This document shows positions 55,040 through 63,511 of a DNA stretch of 64,000 nucleotides, one piece after another (the stretch's first letter is position 1; each line of letters begins with the position of its first letter). The stretch comes from Pseudaminobacter sp040049255. Lineage in GTDB: Bacteria > Pseudomonadota > Alphaproteobacteria > Rhizobiales > Rhizobiaceae. The stretch lies in assembly GCF_040049255.1 (NCBI RefSeq), contig NZ_JBDZDR010000002.1, positions 496,001 through 560,000 on the forward strand. Reading direction: 5' to 3'. The notes beneath the pieces were generated by a model. It did no database searches. It worked only from the letters and a program-made list of their open reading frames with translations, and was not told where the DNA came from. A program made the position numbers and the translations under genes.

Positions 55040-56308
55040 ATGCTTAATTTCAAGATGAGCGCTTCGCTCGGAGACGCCGAAGTTGCCGGGGCAATCGCCC
55101 GCGAGCTGGACCGCCAGCAGAATCAAATCGAGCTGATCGCTTCCGAAAACATCGTCTCGAACGATGTCCTGGTGGCGCAGGGCTCGGTGCTGACCAACAA
55201 ATACGCCGAGGGATATCCCGGCCGCCGCTACTATGGCGGCTGCGAATTCGTCGACCAGATCGAGACCCTGGCGATCGAGCGGGCCAAGCAGCTGTTCGGC
55301 GCGGGTTTCGTCAACGTCCAGCCGCATTCGGGCGCGCAGGCCAACCAGGCGGTGTTCCTGGCGCTGCTCAATCCCGGCGACCGCGTCATGGGCATGTCGC
55401 TGGCGCATGGCGGCCACCTGACCCACGGCTCGCCCGTCACCATGTCGGGCAAGTGGTTCGACATCGTCAGCTACGAGGTGCGGCAGTCCGACCAGCAGAT
55501 CGACTATGACGAACTGCGCGCCAAGGCCCTCGAGACCCGGCCCAAGCTGATCGTCGCCGGCGCATCGGCCTATCCGCGCGCGATCGACTTCGCCGCCTTC
55601 CGCCGCATCGCCGACGAGGTGGGGGCGTATCTGATGGTCGACATGGCCCACTATGCGGGCCTGGTCGCGGCCGGGCTCTATCCCGATCCGCTGCCGCATG
55701 CCCATGTCGTGACCACCACCACGCACAAGACCCTGCGTGGCCCGCGCGGCGGCATGATCCTGACCAATGACGAGGCGCTGGCCAAGAAGCTGAACTCGGC
55801 GGTGTTCCCGGGCAACCAGGGCGGCCCGCTGATGCATGTGATCGCGGCCAAGGCCGTGGCCTTCGGCGAGGCGCTGCGCCCCGAGTTCCGTGACTATGCG
55901 GCTTCGGTCGTGGGCAACGCCAAGGTGCTGTGCGACACGCTGGTGAAGGGCGGGCTCGACATCGTCTCCGGCGGCACCGACTGCCACATGGTGCTGGTGG
56001 ACCTGCGGCCGAAGGGCGTGAAGGGCCGCGACGCCGAGCATGCGCTGGAGCGGGCCGGCCTGACCTGCAACAAGAACTCCATCCCCTTCGATCCCGAGAA
56101 GCCGGCGGTCACGTCGGGCGTGCGGCTGGGTACCTCGGCGGGCACGACGCGCGGCTTCGGCGAGGCCGAGTTCCGCCGCATCGGCGAGCTGATCCTGAAG
56201 GTGATCGACGCCTTGGCGAAGGCCGGGCCGGAAGGCGATGCGGCCGTGGAGCAGGCGGTGCTGGCGGAAGTGCGCGATCTCTGCAAGCGCTTCCCGATCT
56301 ACGAGTAA
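55040..56308 (+). CDS. glyA: Serine hydroxymethyltransferase
   Basis: PLP enzyme that joins glycine and 5,10-methylene-THF to serine, consuming both products of sarcosine oxidase. 422 residues. The PLP Lys is in VVTTTTHKTLRGPRGGMIL. ELIASENIVSNDVL and NKYAEGYPGRRYYGGCEFVD are family signatures. GGAGGAG precedes the ATG at 55040, 25 bases after soxG. It differs from a stand-alone housekeeping glyA only by its place in the sox operon; a second copy elsewhere is likely. Confidence 0.97.
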   Translation: MLNFKMSASLGDAEVAGAIARELDRQQNQIELIASENIVSNDVLVAQGSVLTNKYAEGYPGRRYYGGCEFVDQIETLAIERAKQLFGAGFVNVQPHSGAQANQAVFLALLNPGDRVMGMSLAHGGHLTHGSPVTMSGKWFDIVSYEVRQSDQQIDYDELRAKALETRPKLIVAGASAYPRAIDFAAFRRIADEVGAYLMVDMAHYAGLVAAGLYPDPLPHAHVVTTTTHKTLRGPRGGMILTNDEALAKKLNSAVFPGNQGGPLMHVIAAKAVAFGEALRPEFRDYAASVVGNAKVLCDTLVKGGLDIVSGGTDCHMVLVDLRPKGVKGRDAEHALERAGLTCNKNSIPFDPEKPAVTSGVRLGTSAGTTRGFGEAEFRRIGELILKVIDALAKAGPEGDAAVEQAVLAEVRDLCKRFPIYE

Positions 56309-56360
56309 TCGGCCGAGAACCGAGGGGCGTCGCCCTCTCGGCGACCGTCTCTCCCTGAGG

Positions 56361-56389
56361 AAGCCGCGGTGGAGACCGCGGCTTTTTCT
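56361..56389 (+). terminator. Rho-independent terminator after glyA
   Basis: Perfect stem AAGCCGCGGT (56361-56370) and ACCGCGGCTT (56375-56384) with a four-base loop GGAG, followed by a T-rich tail. Ends the sox-glyA operon, 52 bases past the stop. Confidence 0.93.
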
Positions 56390-56508
56390 TTGCCCTGTCG
56401 CGAGTCTTCTTTCCTCGCGGAGGGCCTTCAGTGGCCGCCTTGACTTGCGTTCCGCCGGCAAGGGATGATCCCCCGTTCGCTGCCGGCTCTTTCGTGCGAG
56501 GGGAAGAG

Positions 56509-57790
56509 GTGACGCATGTCAGTACGGTAAACCAGTCAGGCCGGCGCTCACATGCGGCGATGTTGACGATCGACCGCCAGATAGATCGTCGCATTCTTCT
56601 GGAGGCGGAAAGCCTCGCCAGTGCGGGCTGGGAGGTGACGATTGTTGCCCCCTATGCGCGGCTTGAGCGATTCGGATATCCGGAAAGACAGCACCCTTTC
56701 AAGGTGCGTGGTGTGCCCCCCGCGCCGCAGCGGCTTGTCCGCAGCGTCTATCGCCTGTTGCGCGACACGCTGCCGATCGGCGAGCGTGGCATGAGAAAGC
56801 TGCGGGAGATTGGCTGGCGCTTCCTGTTCGATCAGGAGAAGTTTTACCGCGATCTATTTGCGCGCTCGCTCGATGGTCTCAGGCCAGACGTGTTCATTGC
56901 GCACGATCTGCCGACACTGCCCGCTGCGCACAAGGCAGCTCGTGAGGCGGGGGCCAGGCTGATCTACGACAGCCACGAACTCTATGTGGAGCAGGAGCTT
57001 TCGGAATTCGAAAAGCGCAGCTGGAGCGCTATCGAGCGGCGGTACATAGGGGATTGCGATGCAGTCGTGACGGTCAATCCCTCGATCGCGTCGGAACTGG
57101 CCAGACGCCACGCGCTGGAGCGCATCGAGGTCATCTACAATGCCGAGAGAAGGCGGCTTGCTTCCGGGCGAAGCCGGTATTTTCACGAGAAGTACGGCTT
57201 GCCGGAAAGCGCGCGAGTGCTGCTGATGCAGGGCGGTCTTGCGAACGGCCGCAATATCGAAACGCTCGTCGGTGCCATGGAACTCGTCGGAAATCCCGAC
57301 ATACATCTGGTCATCATGGGAGAGGGACCCTTGCGTGGCCGGCTTGACGCCATGGCGGCGCGCAGCCGCTCGGCCGAGCGGGTGCATCTGCACGAAGGGG
57401 GCAGGCAGGAAGAGCTGCTTGCCCACAGCCGCAGCAGATGCCGGGGTGATCCCCTATCAGGCGACTTGCCTGAACAACTATTACTGCACGCCCAACAAGC
57501 TGTTCGAGTTCATCGCGGCCGGGGTCGCCGTCCTGTCGAGCGACCTGCCGGAAATCCGGCGCATCGTCGATGGGCGGCAGATCGGTCTTCTAGCGGACCT
57601 CAGCCGGGAGGAGCTGGCAGCCGAGGCAATGGAAGCGGTGTTTTCCGATACTGCGCGCCTTGCGCGGTGGCGGGGCAATGCGGCAGCCGCGAGCGCCGAG
57701 GTGAACTGGGACGTCGAGGGCGCGAAGTTCGTGGCGATTGTCGAGCGCGTGGTTGCGGAACGAAGGCGACGTTTGGTCGCAAAGGCTTGA
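56509..57790 (+). pseudogene. GT4-like glycosyltransferase with frameshift
   Basis: The first part (GTG 56509, GAGGGG before it) reads LTIDRQIDRRILLEAESLAS, RLIYDSHELYVEQELSEFEK and VLLMQGGLANGRNIETLVGA through RQEELLAHSRS. At about 57428-57438 the sense moves to the next frame and continues ADAGVIPYQATCLNNYYCTP, NKLFEFIAAGVAVLSSDLPE to the stop at 57790. This needs one extra or two missing bases within CGCAGCAGATG. Both halves are needed for a GT-B enzyme, so it is inactive unless the lesion is a sequencing error. Related to the convergent gene next to it. Confidence 0.85.
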
Positions 57791-57857
57791 CCTATATGTC
57801 AGCCAACGCGTCGCGGACTTTGCGGAGGGGGCAAATTTCCGGATCGCCGCCGGGGCT

Positions 57858-59051
57858 TCACCGAAGCGTGGCATAGATCGAAAGCAGCTTTTCGGCCTCG
57901 TTCGACCAGAGCAGGTGGTTCGATGCTTCTTTCGCCGTCTCGCGCAAGGCTGCCAGGCGCTGCGGATCGTCAAGGATGGCGAGGATGGCGCTTGCCGCCG
58001 TCTGCGGGGACAGCAGATCGACCAGAACGCCGAAAGCGTGTCTCTCCGTGATCGAGCGCAGGAAAGGCAGGTCGTTGGAAATGAAGGGCAGACCGGCGGC
58101 GGCGAATTCGAAGAGCTTGTTCGGGCTGCAATAGGTGTTGTTGAGATCGATCCCCCAATAGGGGATGACGCCGAGATCGGCGGAGCCGGTCAGACTTTGC
58201 AGTTGCTGCGGCTCGATACGGCCGAGAAAAACGACGCGTCCGTCGTCGGTGCCTTGGCCGGCGCTGATGCGGCGAAGATCGGCCTCGTGTGCGCCATAGC
58301 CGACCACGACAAGCGATGTCCCCCGCGGGAAGTGGGTTGCAGCTCGAACGAGCACGTCCACGCCGCGCTCGGGCGAGAGCCAGCCCTGATAGAGCACGAT
58401 CCGCGTGCCGGGGGCGAGCCCGGCGAGGGGGCGGATGTCTTCGGGCGCCGCTTCGAGCCGGGGCGCTGCATTGGGAATGACGTGAGGTGCGGCGCAGCCA
58501 TAGTCCCGCGCCATGATGCCGGCGATGAACTCATTGACGGTGATTGCCGCATCGACCTTGTGGATCAGTGCTGCTTCCCGCCGCTTGTAGCTGGTTTGCA
58601 CGGCCGGCGGCAGCTGCGACTGGGCGTGATAGAGCTCGTGGGCATCGTAGACCAGCGGGCAGCCCAGGCGCCGCTTGACCTCGACGGCCACCGCAAGCAG
58701 CGGAAAATCGTGCACATGGAGCACGTCGAAGGACTTCGACAGGATCTTTTCCAGCACGAAGTGCTCGAAGCTGGAAATGCCTGTGGCGAGGCCAATGGCC
58801 TTGCCCACCGCCCTGCTCATGAATCCGGGTAGCTGACCCCGGATTCGCGAGATCGGCCCCAGCACGCGCCGCGCGCGGGTATCGCTCCAGTCATAGGCAT
58901 GCCGGCTTATGCCGATGCCTTGCCAGTTGAACGCTTCTTCCTGCGGGCACTCGAATCCGGCGAGCAGCTCGACCTGATAGCCAGCTTCCCTTAGCGAAAG
59001 CGCCTCCTGCAGGATCCTGCGATCGATCATCAAATGATCGGTCGTGACCAT
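57858..59051 (-). CDS. GT4 family glycosyltransferase
   Basis: 397 residues, GT-B fold: VTTDHLMIDRRILQEALSLR, VLHVHDFPLLAVAVEVKRRL, PLVYDAHELYHAQ, and the donor domain RIVLYQGWLSPERGVDVLVR, LGVIPYWGIDLNNTYCSPNK. Start ATG 59051 lacks a good ribosome site. A strong GAGGAGAAAGG lies before an in-frame ATT at 59084, which might be the true start. Downstream of and co-directional with the ligase-like gene. Confidence 0.9.
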   Translation of the reverse strand: MVTTDHLMIDRRILQEALSLREAGYQVELLAGFECPQEEAFNWQGIGISRHAYDWSDTRARRVLGPISRIRGQLPGFMSRAVGKAIGLATGISSFEHFVLEKILSKSFDVLHVHDFPLLAVAVEVKRRLGCPLVYDAHELYHAQSQLPPAVQTSYKRREAALIHKVDAAITVNEFIAGIMARDYGCAAPHVIPNAAPRLEAAPEDIRPLAGLAPGTRIVLYQGWLSPERGVDVLVRAATHFPRGTSLVVVGYGAHEADLRRISAGQGTDDGRVVFLGRIEPQQLQSLTGSADLGVIPYWGIDLNNTYCSPNKLFEFAAAGLPFISNDLPFLRSITERHAFGVLVDLLSPQTAASAILAILDDPQRLAALRETAKEASNHLLWSNEAEKLLSIYATLR

Positions 59052-59098
59052 CAGTACCCGGTTCGGTCGCTCTCGATCCCGAATGGGCCTTTCTCCTC

Positions 59099-60358
59099 TC
59101 AGACCGGTTGCTGTGCGGCTCCGGCGGCAGTTGAAGGCATCGAGGTGCCGGAGGCCAGATAGGTTCCCATGATGAGGAACATGATGAACAGCGTGTCCTG
59201 AATGTCGTGGCCGAGCACCTTGTTGGCCAGAGACCCGATGCCGTAGGTGGCGACGAGCACTATCAGCATCGCCGCACCTAGCCGGTTGACCGGATCGGCA
59301 GTGCTGCGAAGCGTACGCACGGCATTGAGTGTCGCGGCAAAGAAGATGCCCAGAAGCGAAAGAAGCCCGACAATTCCAGCCTCGACCATGGTGGTGAGAT
59401 AACCATTGTGGAAGTGCGAATAGCTGATGTCGAGCCCGTGCTTTTCCCTGAAGCCAGCTTCGATCAGCTGATTGGTCGCGCCAAGACCGTAGCCGAGGAT
59501 CGGGTTCTGGCGAATGAGCTCTACGGCCATTTCCAGCATGAAGAGGCGCGCGCCGAGCGACGTGCCGTAGTTCTGGTTCTGCGCAAGCTTGTTCCAATCC
59601 ACGGCGAGTTGGTGCAACCGCCCGCCGATCATCTGGGAGGCGGCTGCGACGGCAATGATCATCCCGACCAATACCAAGAGCAATATTCGCGGAGTGAGGA
59701 ACCGGCGAAGCTGGTGGCGGAAGATGAACAGGACGAGCAGGTTCACCGGAAGCGTGGTGAGCCAGAGAAAGCGCGTGCCCGAATAGAACAGGGCAAGCCA
59801 TCCTGCCAGCACCGCGCCGGCGAGGGGCAAAGTGAGCTTGCTGTCCTGCTGCGAAAGCAGCCCGGCCAGGGAAGTCGAGCAGGCCAGGCTGATTGCAAAG
59901 GCAAAAACAATCGCGTTGCCCGCGCCGCCTGCGGCGCGCAGGCCAAGGAAGTGGAACTGCACGAAGGACACCGCAAGCGCGGTGTAGCACGCCACCATGC
60001 TGGCCAGCACGACGGAACGGGCGATCGTCGTCCGGTCGGAAATAGAAGCGATGGAATAAGAAAACGGGAACAGGAGCAGCGTGAACAGGCGCAGCATCTT
60101 GTCGATACCGCCATAGGTGGGGCTGTTCCACAGCGTGGAGACCACATTGGCCAGGCAGTAGACGAACAAGAGCAGCGTCATCACCAGCATGGCGTGATCG
60201 CGGCTCAGCTTCCTGCGCCCCGACAATATCTCGTACAGGCAGACAAGCGCGCCGCCGTGCCAGACCACGCTGACGGCCGAGCCCAGCGCCGGCACCGCCG
60301 AAAAACAGAAGAAGGCGAAGGCCCTGTTGAGCGACGGATAGCTGCGAAGGTCTTTCAC
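59099..60358 (-). CDS. O-antigen ligase/polymerase-like membrane protein (Wzy_C/WaaL type)
   Basis: About 419 residues with 10-12 hydrophobic helices. The large periplasmic loop and the family motif around YSHFHNGYLTTMVEAGIVGL identify the Wzy_C superfamily, whose members ligate or polymerise O-antigen or exopolysaccharide. ENPILGYGLG-type segment reads QNPILGYGLGATNQL. GTG 60358 at VKDLRSYPSLNRAF is used, with GGAG about ten bases upstream; ATG 60448 is an alternative. Forms a pair with the following GT4 gene. Confidence 0.85.
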   Translation of the reverse strand: MKDLRSYPSLNRAFAFFCFSAVPALGSAVSVVWHGGALVCLYEILSGRRKLSRDHAMLVMTLLLFVYCLANVVSTLWNSPTYGGIDKMLRLFTLLLFPFSYSIASISDRTTIARSVVLASMVACYTALAVSFVQFHFLGLRAAGGAGNAIVFAFAISLACSTSLAGLLSQQDSKLTLPLAGAVLAGWLALFYSGTRFLWLTTLPVNLLVLFIFRHQLRRFLTPRILLLVLVGMIIAVAAASQMIGGRLHQLAVDWNKLAQNQNYGTSLGARLFMLEMAVELIRQNPILGYGLGATNQLIEAGFREKHGLDISYSHFHNGYLTTMVEAGIVGLLSLLGIFFAATLNAVRTLRSTADPVNRLGAAMLIVLVATYGIGSLANKVLGHDIQDTLFIMFLIMGTYLASGTSMPSTAAGAAQQPV

Positions 60359-60665
60359 GGAAGAACTGCTCCGATACCGGAATACGAATATGGTTGGAGA
60401 AGCTACCTGCAGCCGCCCCCAGCGCACGGACTTGGAACCAAGTGCCATGGGCTCGTCACCGGAGCAATCGATTTCGTCGGCCTAGCGTCCAACAAGGTGG
60501 GGAACAGGATTCCATCGAAGCGCCGTGCCGCGCATGTTCCGATCGGTGAGCGTCGCGAATTTGGTAGCGTTCTCCTTGAGAGGGCGCGCCATTGCGGGGA
60601 AAATCCGGGAACTTTCAGGGCGTTGCAGTCGCGGCGTCCAAGCACCCGTTTTCCATAGGCACCCC

Positions 60666-61571
60666 ATGCTTGCCAGGCTGTCCCATCTCGACCGGCTCGA
60701 AGCCGAAGCCATTCATATTTTTCGCGAGGTGGCGGCGACATTCGCCAAGCCGGTGATGCTCTATTCGGTGGGCAAGGATTCGTCGGTGCTGCTTCATCTG
60801 GCCATGAAGGCCTTTTATCCCGCGAAGCCGCCCTTTCCCTTCCTGCACGTCGACACGACCTGGAAGTTTCGCGAGATGATCGAGTTTCGTGATGCGATGG
60901 CTGAGCGCCTGGGCTTCGACCTGCACGTGCATGTCAACGAGGATGGCGTGCGCGACGGCATCAACCCGTTCGACCATGGCTCCAACACGCACACCCATGT
61001 GATGAAGACGGTGGGCCTGCGCCAGGCGCTCGACAAACACGGCTTCGACGCTGCCTTCGGCGGCGCGCGGCGCGACGAGGAAAAATCGCGCGCCAAGGAG
61101 CGCATCTTCTCGTTCCGCAACGCCAGCCATGCCTGGGACCCGAAGAACCAGCGGCCGGAGATGTGGAAGATCTTCAACACGCGCGTGGCGCCGGGGGAAT
61201 CGATCCGCGTCTTTCCGCTGTCGAACTGGACCGAGCTCGACATCTGGCAATACATCCTGCGCGAAGACATCCGCATCGTCCCGCTCTACTTCGCCAAGGA
61301 GCGCCCCGTCATCGAGCGTGATGGCATGCTCATCCTGCGCGATGACGACCGCATGAAGCTCAGGCCCGGCGAGGTGGTCGAGAACCGGCTTGTCAGGTTC
61401 CGCACGCTGGGCTGCTACCCGCTGACGGGCGCCATCGAATCCGATGCCGTCGACCTGCAGGGCATCGTCAGCGAGATGCTGATCGCACGCACCTCCGAAC
61501 GCCAGGGCCGCCTGATCGATCGCGACGAGGCGGGCTCCATGGAAAAGAAGAAGCGCGAGGGATATTTCTGA
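60666..61571 (+). CDS. cysD: Sulfate adenylyltransferase subunit 2
   Basis: 301 residues, PP-loop ATPase part of ATP sulfurylase (NodP homologue). The PP-loop is MLYSVGKDSSVLLHLAMKAF. FLHVDTTWKFREMIEFRD and AAFGGARRDEEKSRAKERIF are typical. ATG 60666 gives the usual length. It is two bases before cysNC. The 307 bases between the ligase-like gene and this start hold the two divergent promoters; I see no other gene or clear motif there. Confidence 0.96.
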   Translation: MLARLSHLDRLEAEAIHIFREVAATFAKPVMLYSVGKDSSVLLHLAMKAFYPAKPPFPFLHVDTTWKFREMIEFRDAMAERLGFDLHVHVNEDGVRDGINPFDHGSNTHTHVMKTVGLRQALDKHGFDAAFGGARRDEEKSRAKERIFSFRNASHAWDPKNQRPEMWKIFNTRVAPGESIRVFPLSNWTELDIWQYILREDIRIVPLYFAKERPVIERDGMLILRDDDRMKLRPGEVVENRLVRFRTLGCYPLTGAIESDAVDLQGIVSEMLIARTSERQGRLIDRDEAGSMEKKKREGYF

Positions 61572-61573
61572 TC

Positions 61574-63511
61574 ATGCGTCACATGCTTGCGGAAAACCTC
61601 GTTGCCGCCGAGGCGGTGGACGACTACCTAGCCGCGCAGGAGCAGAAGTCGCTCTTGCGTTTCCTCACCTGCGGCTCGGTCGACGACGGCAAGTCGACGC
61701 TGATCGGACGCCTGCTGTCGGACACCAAGCAGATATTCGAGGACCAACTGGCGACGCTGGAGCGGGATTCGCGCCGGCACGGCACGACGGGTGACGACAT
61801 CGACTTCGCGCTGCTGGTCGACGGGCTCGAGGCGGAGCGCGAACAGGGCATCACCATCGACGTCGCCTATCGCTTCTTCTCCACGCCGAAGCGCAAGTTC
61901 ATCGTGGCCGACACGCCGGGCCACGAACAGTACACGCGCAACATGGCGACGGGCGCCTCCACCGCCGACCTTGCGATCGTGCTCGTCGATGCGCGCCAGG
62001 GCGTGCTGCGGCAGACGCGCCGCCACTCCATCATCGCCTCGCTGCTGGGCATTCGCCACATAGTGCTGGCGGTCAACAAGATAGACCTCGTCGGCTTCGA
62101 CCGCGCGGTGTTCGAGCAGATCGTTGCCGAATACATGGCCTTTTCGAAAGACCTCGGCTTTGCCTCGGTCGTCGCGATCCCGATGTCGGCACGGTTCGGC
62201 GACAATGTCAGCCGCCGCTCCGGGGAGACCGGCTGGTATGCCGGCCCGACGCTGATCGAGCATCTGGAGACGATCGACGTCGAGCAGGATGCGTGTCAAA
62301 AGCCGTTTCGCTTCCCGGTCCAGTATGTAAACCGGCCCAATCTCGATTTTCGCGGCTTTGCCGGGACGATCGCCTCGGGCTCGATCGCGCAGGGCGACGA
62401 GATCGTGGTCGCCAAGTCCGGCAAGGTTTCGCGCGTCAAGCGCATTGTCGTCTCGGGCGGTGACCTGGCGCAGGCTGTCGAGGGGCAGGCGGTAACGCTG
62501 GTGCTGGAGGACGAGGTCGAGGTGTCGCGCGGCAACCTGCTCGTTGCGACCACGGCGCGGCCGCATGTCGCCGACCAGTTCGCGGCCAATATCGTCTGGT
62601 TCGACGAGCAGGCCCTGCTGCCGGGTCGCTCCTACATCCTGCGCACCGAGACGGACCAGGCCAGCGCGACCGTAACCGAGCTGAAATACCGCCTAGACGT
62701 CAATGATTTCGGCCACGTGGCGGCGAAGTCGCTGGAGATGAACGAGGTCGGCGTTTGCACCATCTCCACGCAGCAGCCGGTGGCCTTCGACGCCTTTGCC
62801 GAGAACCGCGCCACCGGCGCCTTCATCCTGATCGACCGCCTGACCAATGCCACGGTCGGCGCTGGAATGATCAAGCACGCGCTGCGCCGCGCCGACAATA
62901 TCCATTGGCAGTCGCTGGATGTGACCAAGGACGCACGCGCTGCCGCCAAGCAGCAGAAGCCGGCGGTGCTGTGGTTCACCGGCCTTTCCGGGTCGGGCAA
63001 GTCGACCATCGCCAATCTGCTCGAAAAGAAGCTGCATGCGAGCGGGCGCCACACCTATGTCCTCGATGGCGACAATGTGCGCCACGGATTGAACCGCGAC
63101 CTCGGCTTCTCCGAGGCCGACCGGGTGGAGAACATCCGCCGCGTGGCGCAAGTGGCGCGGCTGATGGCCGATGCCGGCCTGATCGTGCTGGTGTCGTTCA
63201 TCTCGCCCTTCCGCGCCGAGCGGCGCATGGCCCGCAAGCTTATGGGCGAAGGCGAGTTCATCGAGGTGTTCGTCGACACGCCATTCGAGGAATGCGCCAG
63301 CCGCGACCCCAAGGGGCTCTATGGGCGGGCGTTGTCGGGAGAGATTAAGAATTTCACCGGCCTCGACTCGCCCTATGAGACGCCGGAAAATCCGGAAATC
63401 CACCTTCAGACGCTCGGCAGGACGCCCGAAGAGATGGTAGATGTTCTCGAAGGCTGGTTACGTGAGCGCGACATTGCAGATCAACACTACGACGACGGCG
63501 GCGGCATCTGA
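61574..63511 (+). CDS. cysN/cysC: Bifunctional sulfate adenylyltransferase subunit 1 / adenylylsulfate kinase
   Basis: 645 residues, the NodQ-type fusion. The GTPase part (about 25-440) has P-loop GSVDDGKSTLIGRLLSD, G3 ADTPGHEQYTRNM and G4 NKIDLV. The APS kinase part (from about 460) has WFTGLSGSGKSTIANLLE, GDNVRHGLNRDLGFSE and ECASRDPKGLYGRA. Together with CysD it makes APS and then PAPS. PAPS feeds either assimilation or sulfation of glycans. The next gene overlaps its end by 50 bases. Confidence 0.97.
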   Translation: MRHMLAENLVAAEAVDDYLAAQEQKSLLRFLTCGSVDDGKSTLIGRLLSDTKQIFEDQLATLERDSRRHGTTGDDIDFALLVDGLEAEREQGITIDVAYRFFSTPKRKFIVADTPGHEQYTRNMATGASTADLAIVLVDARQGVLRQTRRHSIIASLLGIRHIVLAVNKIDLVGFDRAVFEQIVAEYMAFSKDLGFASVVAIPMSARFGDNVSRRSGETGWYAGPTLIEHLETIDVEQDACQKPFRFPVQYVNRPNLDFRGFAGTIASGSIAQGDEIVVAKSGKVSRVKRIVVSGGDLAQAVEGQAVTLVLEDEVEVSRGNLLVATTARPHVADQFAANIVWFDEQALLPGRSYILRTETDQASATVTELKYRLDVNDFGHVAAKSLEMNEVGVCTISTQQPVAFDAFAENRATGAFILIDRLTNATVGAGMIKHALRRADNIHWQSLDVTKDARAAAKQQKPAVLWFTGLSGSGKSTIANLLEKKLHASGRHTYVLDGDNVRHGLNRDLGFSEADRVENIRRVAQVARLMADAGLIVLVSFISPFRAERRMARKLMGEGEFIEVFVDTPFEECASRDPKGLYGRALSGEIKNFTGLDSPYETPENPEIHLQTLGRTPEEMVDVLEGWLRERDIADQHYDDGGGI

